NCBI RefSeq assembly: GCF_000378145.1 | Contig: NZ_KB899278.1 | Span: forward strand, 124,001 to 188,000 | DNA: 64,000 nt | Reading direction: 5' to 3' | Source of the DNA: Saccharibacillus kuerlensis DSM 22868 | GTDB lineage: Bacteria; Bacillota; Bacilli; Paenibacillales; Paenibacillaceae | In this document: positions 52,720 to 61,762 of the stretch, piece after piece | Layout: each line of letters begins with the position of its first letter | Position numbering within the stretch: position 1 is the stretch's first letter | Position numbers and translations under genes: made by a program | The notes under the pieces: model-generated | Told to the model about the DNA's origin: nothing | Databases searched by the model: none | The model's input: the letters and a program-made list of their open reading frames with translations, nothing else

Positions 52720-53090
52720 CCCCGCCCCTGGAAAGGGACGAGGCTTGCTCGCGATACCACCCTTGTTTCGCCTGTCTGCACAGTCTGTCCGAAAAACGCC
52801 GGAGCACGCCGCTTTTCGGGCATCGCGCAGCAGAGCGACACCTTGTCTCCGCGTCCAATAACGCGGGGCCGCTGTAACGGTCGGCTTCCGGTACGGCCTA
52901 CTCTCTCTGCCGATACACGGTCAAAGAATTCGGACGTACTTCTCCGGGACGATCTTCGGTCTATGCTTCGTACACCGGCTTGCAGCTCATAAAGGCCCGG
53001 CTCTCTGGAGAACGATTGCATGACGTACTGTTCCCATCGTTGAATTTGAGTTGTAATGGTTACTGAATCAAATCTGTCTGATAACGTTCT
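52720..53090 (-). promoter_or_regulatory. T-box riboswitch of ileS
   Basis: The minus-strand leader contains AGGGTGGTATCGCG (52750-52763), one base off the T-box consensus. It is followed by a 10-bp terminator stem with a TTTTA tail (52720-52743). Uncharged tRNA-Ile should pair with it and allow readthrough. The large upstream part folds into the stem I region; I did not fix the specifier codon. Confidence 0.9.
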
Positions 53091-53093
53091 TTA

Positions 53094-53122
53094 TTTATAG
53101 CGCTATACGCACCCGTTGTCAA
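53094..53122 (-). promoter_or_regulatory. Sigma-A promoter of ileS
   Basis: On the minus strand TTGACA (53117-53122), 17 bp, and TATAAA (53094-53099), giving a leader of about 420 nt. Confidence 0.85.
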
Positions 53123-53154
53123 TAGCTCACATCATTTGGTGGGGTACGCAGCAA

Positions 53155-53682
53155 TCAGTAAGATTCGCTTGCACGCCGGTCGGCTTGAGCTTGTTCCATC
53201 TCGCGATCAAGCTCACGGCTCTGGCGATCAAGCGCATCCCAGCCATCTTGGGCCAGCAGTTCCAACTGCGCTTCGATCAGCGTACGGAAACGAGTCCGGT
53301 AGATCGACGCCTGCTTCTTGAGTTCTTCCATCTCTACAGCTACTTTACGTGATTTAACAAGCGCTTCATTGATGATCCGGTCGGCATTCTTTTCCGCTTC
53401 CTTCACGACCAGCTGCGCTTCCTTCTTCGCATTGCCGCGCACTTCGTCAGCCGCTTCCTGTGCGACAATAATCGTCTTGCTGAGCGTATCTTCCAAGTTC
53501 ATAAAATGATTCAGACGCTCTTCCATTGATGCCATACGGTGCAGCAAATCCTTGTTTTCGCGAATCAGACTTTCGTAATCTTTGATGACCTGATCCAGAA
53601 ACTCGTTGACTTCATCTTCATCGTATCCACGAAGACGTCGGCTGAATTCTTTACTATGTATATCCAGCGGTGATAATGCCAT
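53155..53682 (-). CDS. divIVA: Cell-division and polarity protein DivIVA
   Basis: A 175-residue coiled-coil protein that marks negatively curved membrane at septa and poles and positions division or growth factors. The N-terminal lipid-binding domain is LSPLDIHSKEFSRRLRGYDE (about 3-22), followed by VNEFLDQVIKDYESLIREN. The remainder is heptad-rich coiled coil, with a Gln/Arg-rich tail. The ATG at 53682 follows GGAGGT; the frame continues to 53754 without a site. It lies between ylmH and ileS, as in Bacillus. Confidence 0.95.
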   Translation of the reverse strand: MALSPLDIHSKEFSRRLRGYDEDEVNEFLDQVIKDYESLIRENKDLLHRMASMEERLNHFMNLEDTLSKTIIVAQEAADEVRGNAKKEAQLVVKEAEKNADRIINEALVKSRKVAVEMEELKKQASIYRTRFRTLIEAQLELLAQDGWDALDRQSRELDREMEQAQADRRASESY

Positions 53683-53846
53683 GTTGTGCACCTCCAATGT
53701 ATTAAGCACGCTGCCATCCTTCGACAGTACGGCGGATGTATCCGGTTCGTGCATAAGACCGCCGCGCTCCCCGCGCAGCGGTCCTCTTCGGTTTATCGGA
53801 ATTTCGACGCCAAAACGTGAATTCCTGCTTGCTCCTGCACAACCCG

Positions 53847-54629
53847 CTACACAAATTTGCCGATTCGTACGCGGTAACGACCTTTTTTTGTCAAATCGCC
53901 GACTTCCAGCACTCGAAAGCGCCCGAAGCCCTGCAGCGAGACCGTATCACCTTCGCGCAGCGTTTTGGAGGGATCTTCCTCCACCTTCCAATTTACCCGG
54001 CAGCGGCCGGCTTTAATCGGAGGCAGAATTTTCGCTCGGCTCATCCGGTAAACGTCACTCGCAATTCCGTCGAGACGCGGCGAAGCTACAGTCAGTTCCA
54101 TTTCCGCCAGTTCCGATTCCGAAGCCAGCAGCGACGCAATCGGCAGAAGTTCGGTGAATACGTTTACCCGATGCACCTGCCTAAGCTCCAGATTAAGGAA
54201 ATCCGCGATCTCGGCGGCAGCCACAATGTGGCATCCGTCTTCGCGCGGATGAATATCACCGATCTTGGAACGCTTGATTCCGAGTCCCAATACCGATCCC
54301 ATATAATCGCCATGCCCGATCTCCGTGAATTTGCTGTCTGCCGGAGTGATCGACAGCACAACCATTTTCATGTCTTCGTCGTCCAATTCCCGATAATCCG
54401 GTGCAATCAATGCCCGCTTGCGTTCGGCATGCGGACTTCCGCCGTCCAGACGCATGACAACATCTCTCTCCGAACCGGCCAGCATGGACAGGATCTGCAG
54501 CTGCCGAGGATCGAGAAAATCGGTCAACTTCATTTCATGATAACGGGCCGCGCCTTCAAGCCATTCAGAGGCGCGGTCTACAAACTCCCGTTCATCGGGG
54601 TGCACATGTTCATACAAGTTTTTAGACAT
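53847..54629 (-). CDS. ylmH: S4-domain RNA-binding protein YlmH
   Basis: A 260-residue protein of the YlmH family. The N-terminal part (VHPDEREFVDRASEWLEGAA, LTDFLDPRQLQILSMLAG) is family-specific. The S4 domain is at the C-terminus, from about 180 (LDGIASDVYRMSRAKILPPI, LREGDTVSLQGFGRF). YlmH-type proteins associate with ribosomes and have been linked to rescue of stalled peptidyl-tRNA complexes and to the division cluster. The ATG at 54629 follows CGGAGA. It is followed by divIVA. Confidence 0.93.
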   Translation of the reverse strand: MSKNLYEHVHPDEREFVDRASEWLEGAARYHEMKLTDFLDPRQLQILSMLAGSERDVVMRLDGGSPHAERKRALIAPDYRELDDEDMKMVVLSITPADSKFTEIGHGDYMGSVLGLGIKRSKIGDIHPREDGCHIVAAAEIADFLNLELRQVHRVNVFTELLPIASLLASESELAEMELTVASPRLDGIASDVYRMSRAKILPPIKAGRCRVNWKVEEDPSKTLREGDTVSLQGFGRFRVLEVGDLTKKGRYRVRIGKFV

Positions 54630-54641
54630 AAGTTTTCTCCG

Positions 54642-54935
54642 TTAAGTGATTGCCAGTCTTAAGAGCTCAACCAGATACATAACTCCCCGCTGAACAAAAC
54701 GCAAAACGAAAAACGCAACAATCGGGGAAATATCGAGCATTCCGCCGATCGGCGGAATAAAGCGGCGGAAAATGGACAAATACGGTTCTACAACTTTTCC
54801 GAGCATAACGCCGACTTGGCTTTCGCGTACATTCGGCAGCCAAGACATCAGGATATAAATAATCAGCAGCCAGCTATAAATTTGAAAAAGCAAAGGAATC
54901 CATTGATACTCAAGCCGTAAGAGAAATTCTACCAA
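54642..54935 (-). CDS. ylmG: YggT-family membrane protein YlmG
   Basis: A 97-residue membrane protein with the family pair of helices: [20 protein letters not shown] (about 16-35) and the conserved [23 protein letters not shown] followed by [13 protein letters not shown] (about 48-83). It starts at a TTG at 54935, 8 nt after GAGGTG. It is known from division clusters of Gram-positive bacteria; its role there is accessory and not well defined. It lies just after sepF. Confidence 0.9.
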   Translation of the reverse strand: MVEFLLRLEYQWIPLLFQIYSWLLIIYILMSWLPNVRESQVGVMLGKVVEPYLSIFRRFIPPIGGMLDISPIVAFFVLRFVQRGVMYLVELLRLAIT

Positions 54936-54942
54936 TCTATCT

Positions 54943-55395
54943 TCACCTCATTTGATTAAATTCTTGGTCCTCGCGCATCAGATCGGCGATTGTCCCTTCG
55001 ACTTCGACCGTATCCGGCGTGCAGAGAAAAATATCTCCTCCGACTTTGGAAATGCTGCCGTTAATGGCATAGACCGTACCGCCGAGAAAATCGATAATCC
55101 GCTTGGCATGATCACGGCGGACCTGCTGCAGATTAACAACAACGGAACGATGCGCACGGAGATGATCGGCGATTATCTGAGCATCTTCGTAGGTGCGCGG
55201 TTCGGACAGGATAACTTTAACACTCTTTTGCGCATGGATGCTGACCACATTGTTCGTTTTCGCATTTTTGCGCGTTTCGTAATTTTGGGTCGAATCGTTC
55301 TGAGGTTCTTCCTGCTCTACCACTCTTTCGCGTTCCACGATTTCCTCTTCTTCCTGCAGGCCAAGAAAATTCATAAAACGGTTCATGACACCCAT
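54943..55395 (-). CDS. sepF: Division protein SepF
   Basis: A 150-residue FtsZ-associated protein that anchors and aligns FtsZ filaments at the membrane. The N-terminal amphipathic helix [14 protein letters not shown] is the membrane anchor. An acidic linker follows to about 55, and the compact C-terminal domain runs from about 60 ([60 protein letters not shown]). The ATG at 55395 follows GAGGAGG. Neighbours pgeF, ylmE, ylmG and ylmH match Bacillus order. Confidence 0.96.
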   Translation of the reverse strand: MGVMNRFMNFLGLQEEEEIVERERVVEQEEPQNDSTQNYETRKNAKTNNVVSIHAQKSVKVILSEPRTYEDAQIIADHLRAHRSVVVNLQQVRRDHAKRIIDFLGGTVYAINGSISKVGGDIFLCTPDTVEVEGTIADLMREDQEFNQMR

Positions 55396-55397
55396 CG

Positions 55398-56087
55398 TCA
55401 GTCCTCCTCTTTTCCTACCAGAATAGAGCCCAGGCGCAGCCAGGTTGCCCCTTCTTCAATCGCCACTTCGAAATCTCCCGACATGCCCATCGACAAATGT
55501 GTGATCGGGTAAGGCAGTACATTACCAGCGTTCAGCTCGTCCCTAAGCTCTCGCAATCCCCGGAATACGGGCCGAGCGGCTTCGGCATCGGATTCCAGCG
55601 GTGCCATGGTCATCAAGCCGACAATCTCGATATGGGGATAATCACGCATCTGCCTTACAAAATCGAATACCTCTTCCGGCGGCATACCTGATTTGGAGTC
55701 TTCGCCCGATATATTGACTTGAACGAAAACCTTAACCGTTATATCGGCCGCTGACGCCTGACGCTCCAGTTCTTTTGCCAGAGACAGACGATCCAACGAG
55801 TGAATATAAGCGAATTTGCCTATAACATCTTTGACTTTGTTACTCTGAAGCTGACCGATGAAGTGCCAGACTCCCCGATCTCCGAGTGCTTCCCACTTGG
55901 ATTTGGCATTCTGCCAGCGATTCTCGCCAATATGGAGAATTCCGCTGTCGAATACCTGAGCCGTTTTTTCCGTTGAGACATATTTGGTCACGGCTACAAT
56001 GTTGATTTCTTCGGGCGATCTACCCGCGCGTTCGCAAGCTTGAGAGACCAGCCTGTTCACCTGCGCGATCCGCTGTTCCAATGTCAC
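55398..56087 (-). CDS. ylmE: PLP homeostasis protein YlmE (YggS/PROSC family)
   Basis: A 229-residue single-domain PLP-binding protein that buffers free pyridoxal phosphate. The cofactor Lys lies in INIVAVTKYVSTEK (about 29-42), followed by the family HIGENRWQNAKSKWE and WHFIGQLQSNKVKD. The phosphate-site SMGMSGDFEVAIEEG lies at about 200-214. I start at the GTG at 56087, 9 nt after AAGGAGG; the frame to 56204 overlaps pgeF and lacks a site. The GTG overlaps the pgeF stop by 4 bases. Confidence 0.93.
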   Translation of the reverse strand: MTLEQRIAQVNRLVSQACERAGRSPEEINIVAVTKYVSTEKTAQVFDSGILHIGENRWQNAKSKWEALGDRGVWHFIGQLQSNKVKDVIGKFAYIHSLDRLSLAKELERQASAADITVKVFVQVNISGEDSKSGMPPEEVFDFVRQMRDYPHIEIVGLMTMAPLESDAEAARPVFRGLRELRDELNAGNVLPYPITHLSMGMSGDFEVAIEEGATWLRLGSILVGKEED

Positions 56088-56959
56088 CGGAACGTGCCTC
56101 CTTCTTTCCGTCCAATCCAGCTGGCCATGCGCCCGGTCCGTCCATTTTCCTGTCTGTGCGAAAAAAACAGATCGGTCCGGCTGCTGGTGCACCAGCTCGT
56201 ACATGCAATGTTTTCCGGACGTATTCCTGATCTTATCATAATGTGTCGGTTCAATTCTTTCAAGTTCAGCAGAGCTTTGCCGCCACCCAGATCTTTTGAA
56301 AAGTCAGACAGCGAACATGGATCATTACCCGAGTCTTTTTCAAGCAAAACCCGGACCTGTTCCAGTACCTTGTCATCCACTTCATATCGGGTTTCGCCGA
56401 TACAAGGGCCGATCGCCGTCTGGATGTCTTCCACGCGGCTTCCATAATGCTCCTGCATCTTCTCAACCATACGGCGTCCGATTTCTGCTACTGTCCCTTT
56501 CCAGCCTGCATGTGCAAGACCGACTGCCTTTGTAATCGGATCAAAGAAATAGAGCGGCACACAGTCAGCGTAAAATGAAGTCAGCAGAATTCCGGGTACA
56601 TCCGTCAGCAGTCCATCGGTATCGGGAAAAGCGCTCTCGCGATCAAGTCGACCGCGGCCGCGGTCGACTTCCTTGACGATCGCAATCTCTGCCAGGTGCA
56701 CCTGCTCTCCGCTCGTCCAATCTTCGAAGCGGAAACCAGCTGCAGCTGCCACTCTGGACCGATTCTCTGCCACATGGACAGGATCATCGCCCACATGCAG
56801 CGCACAATTGAGTGAAGCATGAAACCCTTGGCTTACTCCGCCCGAGCGTCCCGTAAACCCTGCACTAAGCCCTTTGAAAGCCTTCCAAGGCTCCAGTTCA
56901 AATACTTCTGCACCACTTTCCGCTATTCTGCGAACGAACGGTTCTTGAATCGTCGTCAT
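56084..56959 (-). CDS. pgeF: Peptidoglycan editing factor/laccase-domain protein (YlmD)
   Basis: A 291-residue protein of the multi-copper-like (laccase-domain) PgeF family. It hydrolyses mis-built muropeptides or acts on purine nucleosides and polyphenols. Conserved parts are GFTGRSGGVSQG (about 35-46), LNCALHVGDDP (about 51-61), the metal site TSFYADCVPLYFFDP (about 142-156) and AVGLAHAGWKGTVAEIG (about 160-176). His residues sit in the expected places. The ATG at 56959 follows AAGGAGGAG. It is first of the pgeF-ylmE-sepF-ylmGH-divIVA string after the ftsZ terminator. Confidence 0.93.
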   Translation of the reverse strand: MTTIQEPFVRRIAESGAEVFELEPWKAFKGLSAGFTGRSGGVSQGFHASLNCALHVGDDPVHVAENRSRVAAAAGFRFEDWTSGEQVHLAEIAIVKEVDRGRGRLDRESAFPDTDGLLTDVPGILLTSFYADCVPLYFFDPITKAVGLAHAGWKGTVAEIGRRMVEKMQEHYGSRVEDIQTAIGPCIGETRYEVDDKVLEQVRVLLEKDSGNDPCSLSDFSKDLGGGKALLNLKELNRHIMIRSGIRPENIACTSWCTSSRTDLFFSHRQENGRTGRMASWIGRKEGGTFR

Positions 56960-57003
56960 CTTCTGCTGCTCCTCCTTGCCGGATTATTCAGGTGTCGATC
57001 TTG

Positions 57004-57039
57004 AAAAAAAGATCCGCTTCCGTATAGCGAAAGCGGATC
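57004..57039 (-). terminator. Terminator of ftsZ
   Basis: On the minus strand a 9-bp stem GATCCGCTT/AAGCGGATC (57031-57039 with 57011-57019) is followed by TTTTTTTC. Confidence 0.85.
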
Positions 57040-57061
57040 CTCCATAAGCGCTTCATGGCTT

Positions 57062-58186
57062 TTAATCGTTGTTTTGACGCGAACGGTTACGCAGGAACGT
57101 TGGAATGTCCAGCTGATCGGTATCCGCCTGCGGCTCGAAAGCCGGACGCGGCGGCTGCTTTGGACGTTCACCCGGAGCGGCTTCCGGCTGCTGGGCTGCA
57201 GGACGACGCACAATCGGTTTCATAGGCGCTGGCTTATGTTCAAAACCGGTCGCAATAACCGTTACTTTGATATCTTCTTTCATGGTCTCGTCGATGATGG
57301 CACCAAAGATCATGTTCACTTCCGGATCGGAAGCTTCGATAACGATCTCCGCTGCTTCGTTGACTTCATACAGCGAAAGGTTCGACCCACCGGTGATGTT
57401 CATGATGACGCCTCTTGCGCCTTCAATCGATGTCTCCAGCAGAGGACTCATAATCGCTTTGCGTGCTGCTTCCGCCGCACGGTTCTCTCCGGAAGATTCA
57501 CCGATGCCCATCAGCGCGGATCCGCGCTCGGTCATGATCGTTTTGACGTCAGCAAAGTCAAGGTTGATCAGACCCGGAACCGCAATCAGGTCGGAAATGC
57601 CCTGTACCGCTTGACGCAGTACGTTATCCGCTTCGCGGAAAGCTTCGAGCATAGGCGTCTTCTTATCAACAATCTCAAGCAGTCGATCGTTCGGAATTAC
57701 GATCAGCGTATCGACTTTTTCTTTGAGCGCTTCAATGCCCAGTTCAGCCTGTCCGGCACGTTTACGGCCTTCGAAAGTGAACGGACGTGTAACGACGCCT
57801 ACTGTCAATGCGCCGCACTCACGAGCGATTTCGGCGATGACCGGCGCGGCACCTGTACCTGTGCCACCGCCCATTCCTGCGGTAACAAATACCATGTCTG
57901 CGCCTTTCAGCGTATTGCTGATCAGTTCGCGGGATTCTTCGGCTGCTTTTTTGCCGACATCAGGGTTGGCTCCTGCACCAAGGCCTCGAGTCAGCTTGTC
58001 GCCGATCTGCAATTTATGTTCCGACTTAGCCAGGTGCAAAGCCTGAGCATCCGTATTTACTGTAATAAACTCCACGCCCTGCACACCGTTCTCGATCATG
58101 CGGTTGACAGCGTTGCTTCCGCCGCCGCCGACGCCGATGACTTTAATGCGCGCCAGGCTCTCCATTTCGAAATCGAATTCCAACAT
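57062..58186 (-). CDS. ftsZ: Cell division GTPase FtsZ
   Basis: A 374-residue tubulin homologue that polymerises into the Z ring. It has the GTP-binding motifs [15 protein letters not shown] (about 16-30) and the tubulin signature [10 protein letters not shown] (about 105-114), the T7 loop [11 protein letters not shown] (about 204-214), a variable Pro-rich linker, and the conserved C-terminal peptide [10 protein letters not shown] that contacts FtsA and SepF. The ATG at 58186 follows GGAGATGGAGG. It lies 51 bases after ftsA, and a terminator follows. Confidence 0.98.
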   Translation of the reverse strand: MLEFDFEMESLARIKVIGVGGGGSNAVNRMIENGVQGVEFITVNTDAQALHLAKSEHKLQIGDKLTRGLGAGANPDVGKKAAEESRELISNTLKGADMVFVTAGMGGGTGTGAAPVIAEIARECGALTVGVVTRPFTFEGRKRAGQAELGIEALKEKVDTLIVIPNDRLLEIVDKKTPMLEAFREADNVLRQAVQGISDLIAVPGLINLDFADVKTIMTERGSALMGIGESSGENRAAEAARKAIMSPLLETSIEGARGVIMNITGGSNLSLYEVNEAAEIVIEASDPEVNMIFGAIIDETMKEDIKVTVIATGFEHKPAPMKPIVRRPAAQQPEAAPGERPKQPPRPAFEPQADTDQLDIPTFLRNRSRQNND

Positions 58187-58237
58187 AGTCCTCCATCTCC
58201 CCCTCGTTTTCCTTGGATGGGCTCGTTTTTGTGTTCC

Positions 58238-59491
58238 TCATATAAATTCGCTAAACATATTTTTGAGCTTTTCTAGGAAACCGGTTTTCTGAGCCGTCTC
58301 CGGCGCGGGGCTTGATTTAGGTCGACTGACGGGTTTCTTGCCAGGCGCTGCACTTCCTCTGCCGCGGTTTTTCCGAATGACGCTGTACAAAATGCCGATC
58401 CCACTGGTGAAGGCCGGGTCCCGCACACCGATATAATCCGGTACAGCGAGACGAACGGATGCAGTCAGCTCACTTTGGGCAACCTGCAGCACACCGGGCA
58501 TTGCGACGGTTCCGCCGCTTAGCACATAGCCGCCGGCAATATCTCGATAGCCCATGCGTTGAATTTCCTGATGAATGAGCTGGAAAATCTCTTGAACCCG
58601 AGGCTCGATAATGGCCGCAAGGTCTTCCTGTGTATATTCCTTCTCGATGGTGCTTCCAATCCGATTGACCTTGAAAACAACATCCGCCGCAGCATCCGCC
58701 ATCATGGCACAACCGTATTTAAGCTTGACCTTTTCAGCCTGGTCGGTTACCGTACGCAGACCGTAGGCGATGTCGTTTGTGACATATTCGCCTCCGACCG
58801 GCAGTGTCGAGACGGCCGATAGATGGCCGTTTTCAAAGATCGAAATCGTTGCCTGTCCGGCTCCGATATCAATCAGGGCCGTACGCATCGTCTTCTCATC
58901 TTTGGTAAGTGCCAGCTGGCCGGCCCCGAGGGAAATCAGCACCAGTTCTTTCACCTTGAGGTCGGCTTTCTCCACACAGCGCAAGAGGTTATGTATGGCC
59001 GTCTTCGCGCCTGTGACGATCGTAGCTTCCACCTCCAAGCGGGATCCGATCATGCCCCGAGGATCCTGAATTCCCTCCAAGCCGTCAACCACGAACTGCT
59101 TGGCCACGACATCGATGATTTCACGCTCCGGCGGCAGAGCTACAACTTCGGCAGCCTTCGTTACGCGCTCGAGGTCGTCCTCTCCGATCTCGCGATCCTC
59201 GTTCGATACGGTCACAACGCCGCGGCTTGACTGCAGTCCGATATGGCTGCCCGATATGCCGACATAAACTTCTGTTATCTGAATGCCGACCATTCGCTCG
59301 GCATGCTCTACGGCGTCACGAATCGATTGGACGGTTTGATCGACGTCAACGATAGCGCCTTTTCGGATTCCTTCCGAATCGGCCGATCCAACTCCAATAA
59401 TATTAAAGGTTCCGTTGCTTATCTCCCCAATAATAGCACGAACTTTGGATGTACCGATGTCCAAACTAACAATGATGTCATTGCTGCTCAA
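58238..59491 (-). CDS. ftsA: Cell division protein FtsA
   Basis: A 417-residue actin-like ATPase that tethers FtsZ to the membrane. Phosphate 1 motif VSLDIGTSKVRAIIGE (about 8-23), phosphate 2 ALIDIGAGQATISIFENG (about 205-222), the adenosine motif YVLSGGTVAMPGV (about 318-330), and the C-terminal amphipathic helix FLEKLKNMFSEFI. The start is a TTG at 59491, 8 nt after GGAGGTG. Expected partner of ftsZ and sepF. Confidence 0.97.
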   Translation of the reverse strand: MSSNDIIVSLDIGTSKVRAIIGEISNGTFNIIGVGSADSEGIRKGAIVDVDQTVQSIRDAVEHAERMVGIQITEVYVGISGSHIGLQSSRGVVTVSNEDREIGEDDLERVTKAAEVVALPPEREIIDVVAKQFVVDGLEGIQDPRGMIGSRLEVEATIVTGAKTAIHNLLRCVEKADLKVKELVLISLGAGQLALTKDEKTMRTALIDIGAGQATISIFENGHLSAVSTLPVGGEYVTNDIAYGLRTVTDQAEKVKLKYGCAMMADAAADVVFKVNRIGSTIEKEYTQEDLAAIIEPRVQEIFQLIHQEIQRMGYRDIAGGYVLSGGTVAMPGVLQVAQSELTASVRLAVPDYIGVRDPAFTSGIGILYSVIRKNRGRGSAAPGKKPVSRPKSSPAPETAQKTGFLEKLKNMFSEFI

Positions 59492-59697
59492 GCCCTTGGC
59501 ACCTCCCGTTTACAAAATTAATCATCTGGTTTGTTTAAAGCCGGGTCTTATTTGGCATCTCATTAAAAGAATTCAACGCGACTTAAACTTTCCCTCTTTC
59601 GTTTCTGATTTTTTTATGCTTTTTATACGATTGTGTATCTTTTTGTGAGAACACAGCAAACATTATAGCATTTTTTATAATCCAAGAGTAGCAGGCT

Positions 59698-60474
59698 CTA
59701 AGGCGCTTGTTCACCTTCCTCAGATTCGTTTTCGGCGTTTACGAAAGGCATGAAGTAATCGGCTTCGAGCAAATCGATAAATCCGGGGCTCTGTGTTTCG
59801 GTAATGCCGCCCAAAATCTCGAGTTTGTCTTTCAGCAGAGAAACGGTTGTTTCCACTTCAAACCGCGACCGCGTGTATAAGCGGATCTTGTCCGGATAAG
59901 ATTCGGTAGGAGTAGGTGTAATCTCGGAAAGGTCGGACAGCAGGCTGTCCGGCACTGAGGCCAGCACCCGGCATAACTTGATCTTCTCCTCTTCTTTCCC
60001 TTCCCACTCGGTCAGCATCGGCTTCTCGGCAGGCAGACCCCGATCCTTGAGCGGAATCTCAGCTCCGCTGCCCAGCAGCGCCTGAACGCTGCCATCGTCG
60101 AGCAGCTCGTAAGCAACTGGATCATACTCGTCAACAATAAGCCGAATGGTGCCTGGAAACCGCTTCTCTACCTTCGCATGCTCGACCGCATTCAGGTTCG
60201 CCACAATTCGCTGCTCCACACTAGCCGCACTTGATGCAAAAAAGTGACTGCCGATACTCAATTCCGCCGCCTCAATCACCGCAGAGCGATCGATGTACAC
60301 ATTGCCCTCGACTTCGATCTGCTGAATACGACTCAACGATGAGCGGAAAAATAGAACACTCAGCATCGCAACCAGCAGTACGATCACCGTTAGCCAAAGT
60401 TTCCATCGACCGCTGCGCCGGAGCCGACGCGGCTCTTCCTCTTGATGTTCGCTTGGTTTGACTACTTTCAGCAT
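59698..60474 (-). CDS. divIB: Division protein DivIB/FtsQ
   Basis: A 258-residue bitopic membrane protein of the divisome. It has a short basic cytoplasmic part, one membrane helix (LWLTVIVLLVAMLSVLFF, about 27-44), then the extracellular POTRA domain starting IQQIEVEGNVYIDRSAVIEA (about 51-70), the beta domain and an acidic tail. I prefer the ATG at 60474, which has GGAG at 7 nt; the ATG two codons earlier directly abuts it. The ribosome site follows immediately after a perfect 18-bp inverted repeat. ftsA lies 206 bases on. Confidence 0.93.
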   Translation of the reverse strand: MLKVVKPSEHQEEEPRRLRRSGRWKLWLTVIVLLVAMLSVLFFRSSLSRIQQIEVEGNVYIDRSAVIEAAELSIGSHFFASSAASVEQRIVANLNAVEHAKVEKRFPGTIRLIVDEYDPVAYELLDDGSVQALLGSGAEIPLKDRGLPAEKPMLTEWEGKEEEKIKLCRVLASVPDSLLSDLSEITPTPTESYPDKIRLYTRSRFEVETTVSLLKDKLEILGGITETQSPGFIDLLEADYFMPFVNAENESEEGEQAP

Positions 60475-60491
60475 GGCCATTCTCCATCCGG

Positions 60492-60536
60492 CCGCCCTTT
60501 TTCGTCTGTATGAAACAGACAGACGAAAAAGGGCGG
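60492..60536 (-). promoter_or_regulatory. Perfect 18-bp inverted repeat at the divIB ribosome site
   Basis: 60492-60509 and 60519-60536 are exact reverse complements with a 9-nt loop. In the mRNA this hairpin ends about 7 bases before the divIB GGAG. No T tail follows, so an mRNA-stability or translational role is more likely than termination. Confidence 0.7.
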
Positions 60537-60613
60537 TTAATTGCGCAATACGCGGAATTTTGTATTACGTTCATTATACACGTGCCGCGCACGATGGCAA
60601 AGAAAGATCAGAC

Positions 60614-61747
60614 TTATAGCGCTCCCCGACGAATGGCTTGTGCTCTCACCGCCAATTTTCGCAGTTCTGCCGCAATAATCGAAGCGGAATCGGGCTTGCC
60701 GAGTCCAGCTGAACGTTCGGACATTCTGGCACGCAGATACTCATCGTTCACAACCGCCTCTACGGCCTCGAGCAGGCTTCGTCCGTTTAGATCACGTTCC
60801 AAGATCATAAGGGCCGCACCCTCGTCTTCCAGAGCTCTGGCATTGACTTCCTGATGATTGTTTGTAACGTTAGGAGACGGAATTAGTACTGCGGGAATGC
60901 CCAGTGATGTCACTTCCGCGAGAAACGATGCGCCGGCGCGGCTGATAACAAGCATGGAAGCGGCCAGTACCTCCGGCATCCGCTCCACATAAGGCAAAAC
61001 TTTTAAATTCGCCGGAGTCACCCAAGGCGCTTCGTCAAGACCGCGCTTGATCTCGTCATAATATCTCTTGCCGGTTACATACACAAATTGTACATCAGGC
61101 ATTCGCATAATATCCGGCACCATCTGCAGCATTGCTTCGTTAATCGCCTTGGCTCCGATACTCCCGCCTACGACAAGCACGATCGGGGTCCCTTCCGGAA
61201 GCCCCAGCATCCGAAATCCTTCGGCCGCATTGGCTCTGTGAACCGTCGTAGCCCGCGGATTCCCACTGTACATGACCCTTTTCGCTTTCGGAAACTGATT
61301 CTGCGTCCCGTCGAAGCTTACAGCCACTGTATTGACGTATCGGCTGAGAAAACGGTTAGTCAGTCCGGGGATCGCATTTTGCTCGTGAATCAGTGTCGGA
61401 ATTCTCAGCTTGTGAGCTGCATAGACAACGGGTCCGCAAACATAACCTCCGGTACCAACGACGACATCCGGTTTAAACTTCTCCAGCAGTTCTGAAGAAC
61501 TCTGTACCCCCCGCAGAAAGCGGAGAACGGTCTTGATGTTGTCGGCGGAGAGACTGCGGCGAAATCCTGTAATATCCAGCGTCTCGAACGGTATCTGGGT
61601 TTCGGGCACAATGGAATTTTCGAGACCGCGCTTTCCCCCAATATACAAAAATTCGGTATCCGGTCTATCGGCTTTCAACTGCTCGGCAATGGCAAGGGCA
61701 GGATAGATATGTCCACCGGTCCCGCCTCCGGTCAATACGACGCGCAT
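60614..61747 (-). CDS. murG: UDP-GlcNAc:lipid I transferase MurG
   Basis: A 377-residue glycosyltransferase that converts lipid I to lipid II on the cytoplasmic membrane face. Motifs: VLTGGGTGGHIYPALAIAE (about 4-22), GTGGYVCGPVVYAAH (about 97-111), VVGGSIGAKAINEAM (about 192-206) and SRAGASFLAEVTSLGIPAVL (about 266-285). The ATG at 61747 follows GGGAGGA. It lies 15 bases after murD with no ftsW/spoVE between, and is followed by divIB with no murB. Confidence 0.97.
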   Translation of the reverse strand: MRVVLTGGGTGGHIYPALAIAEQLKADRPDTEFLYIGGKRGLENSIVPETQIPFETLDITGFRRSLSADNIKTVLRFLRGVQSSSELLEKFKPDVVVGTGGYVCGPVVYAAHKLRIPTLIHEQNAIPGLTNRFLSRYVNTVAVSFDGTQNQFPKAKRVMYSGNPRATTVHRANAAEGFRMLGLPEGTPIVLVVGGSIGAKAINEAMLQMVPDIMRMPDVQFVYVTGKRYYDEIKRGLDEAPWVTPANLKVLPYVERMPEVLAASMLVISRAGASFLAEVTSLGIPAVLIPSPNVTNNHQEVNARALEDEGAALMILERDLNGRSLLEAVEAVVNDEYLRARMSERSAGLGKPDSASIIAAELRKLAVRAQAIRRGAL

Positions 61748-61762
61748 ACGACTTCCTCCCGT

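Noticed and set aside
52684-53021. N-terminal extension of IleS through the leader
   Set aside because: The region is a T-box riboswitch with a terminator. The ATG at 52667 with AAAGGAG fits the family N-terminus.
57074-58276. 400-codon plus-strand frame opposite ftsZ
   Set aside because: Shadow of ftsZ; the composition reflects the reverse of a conserved gene.
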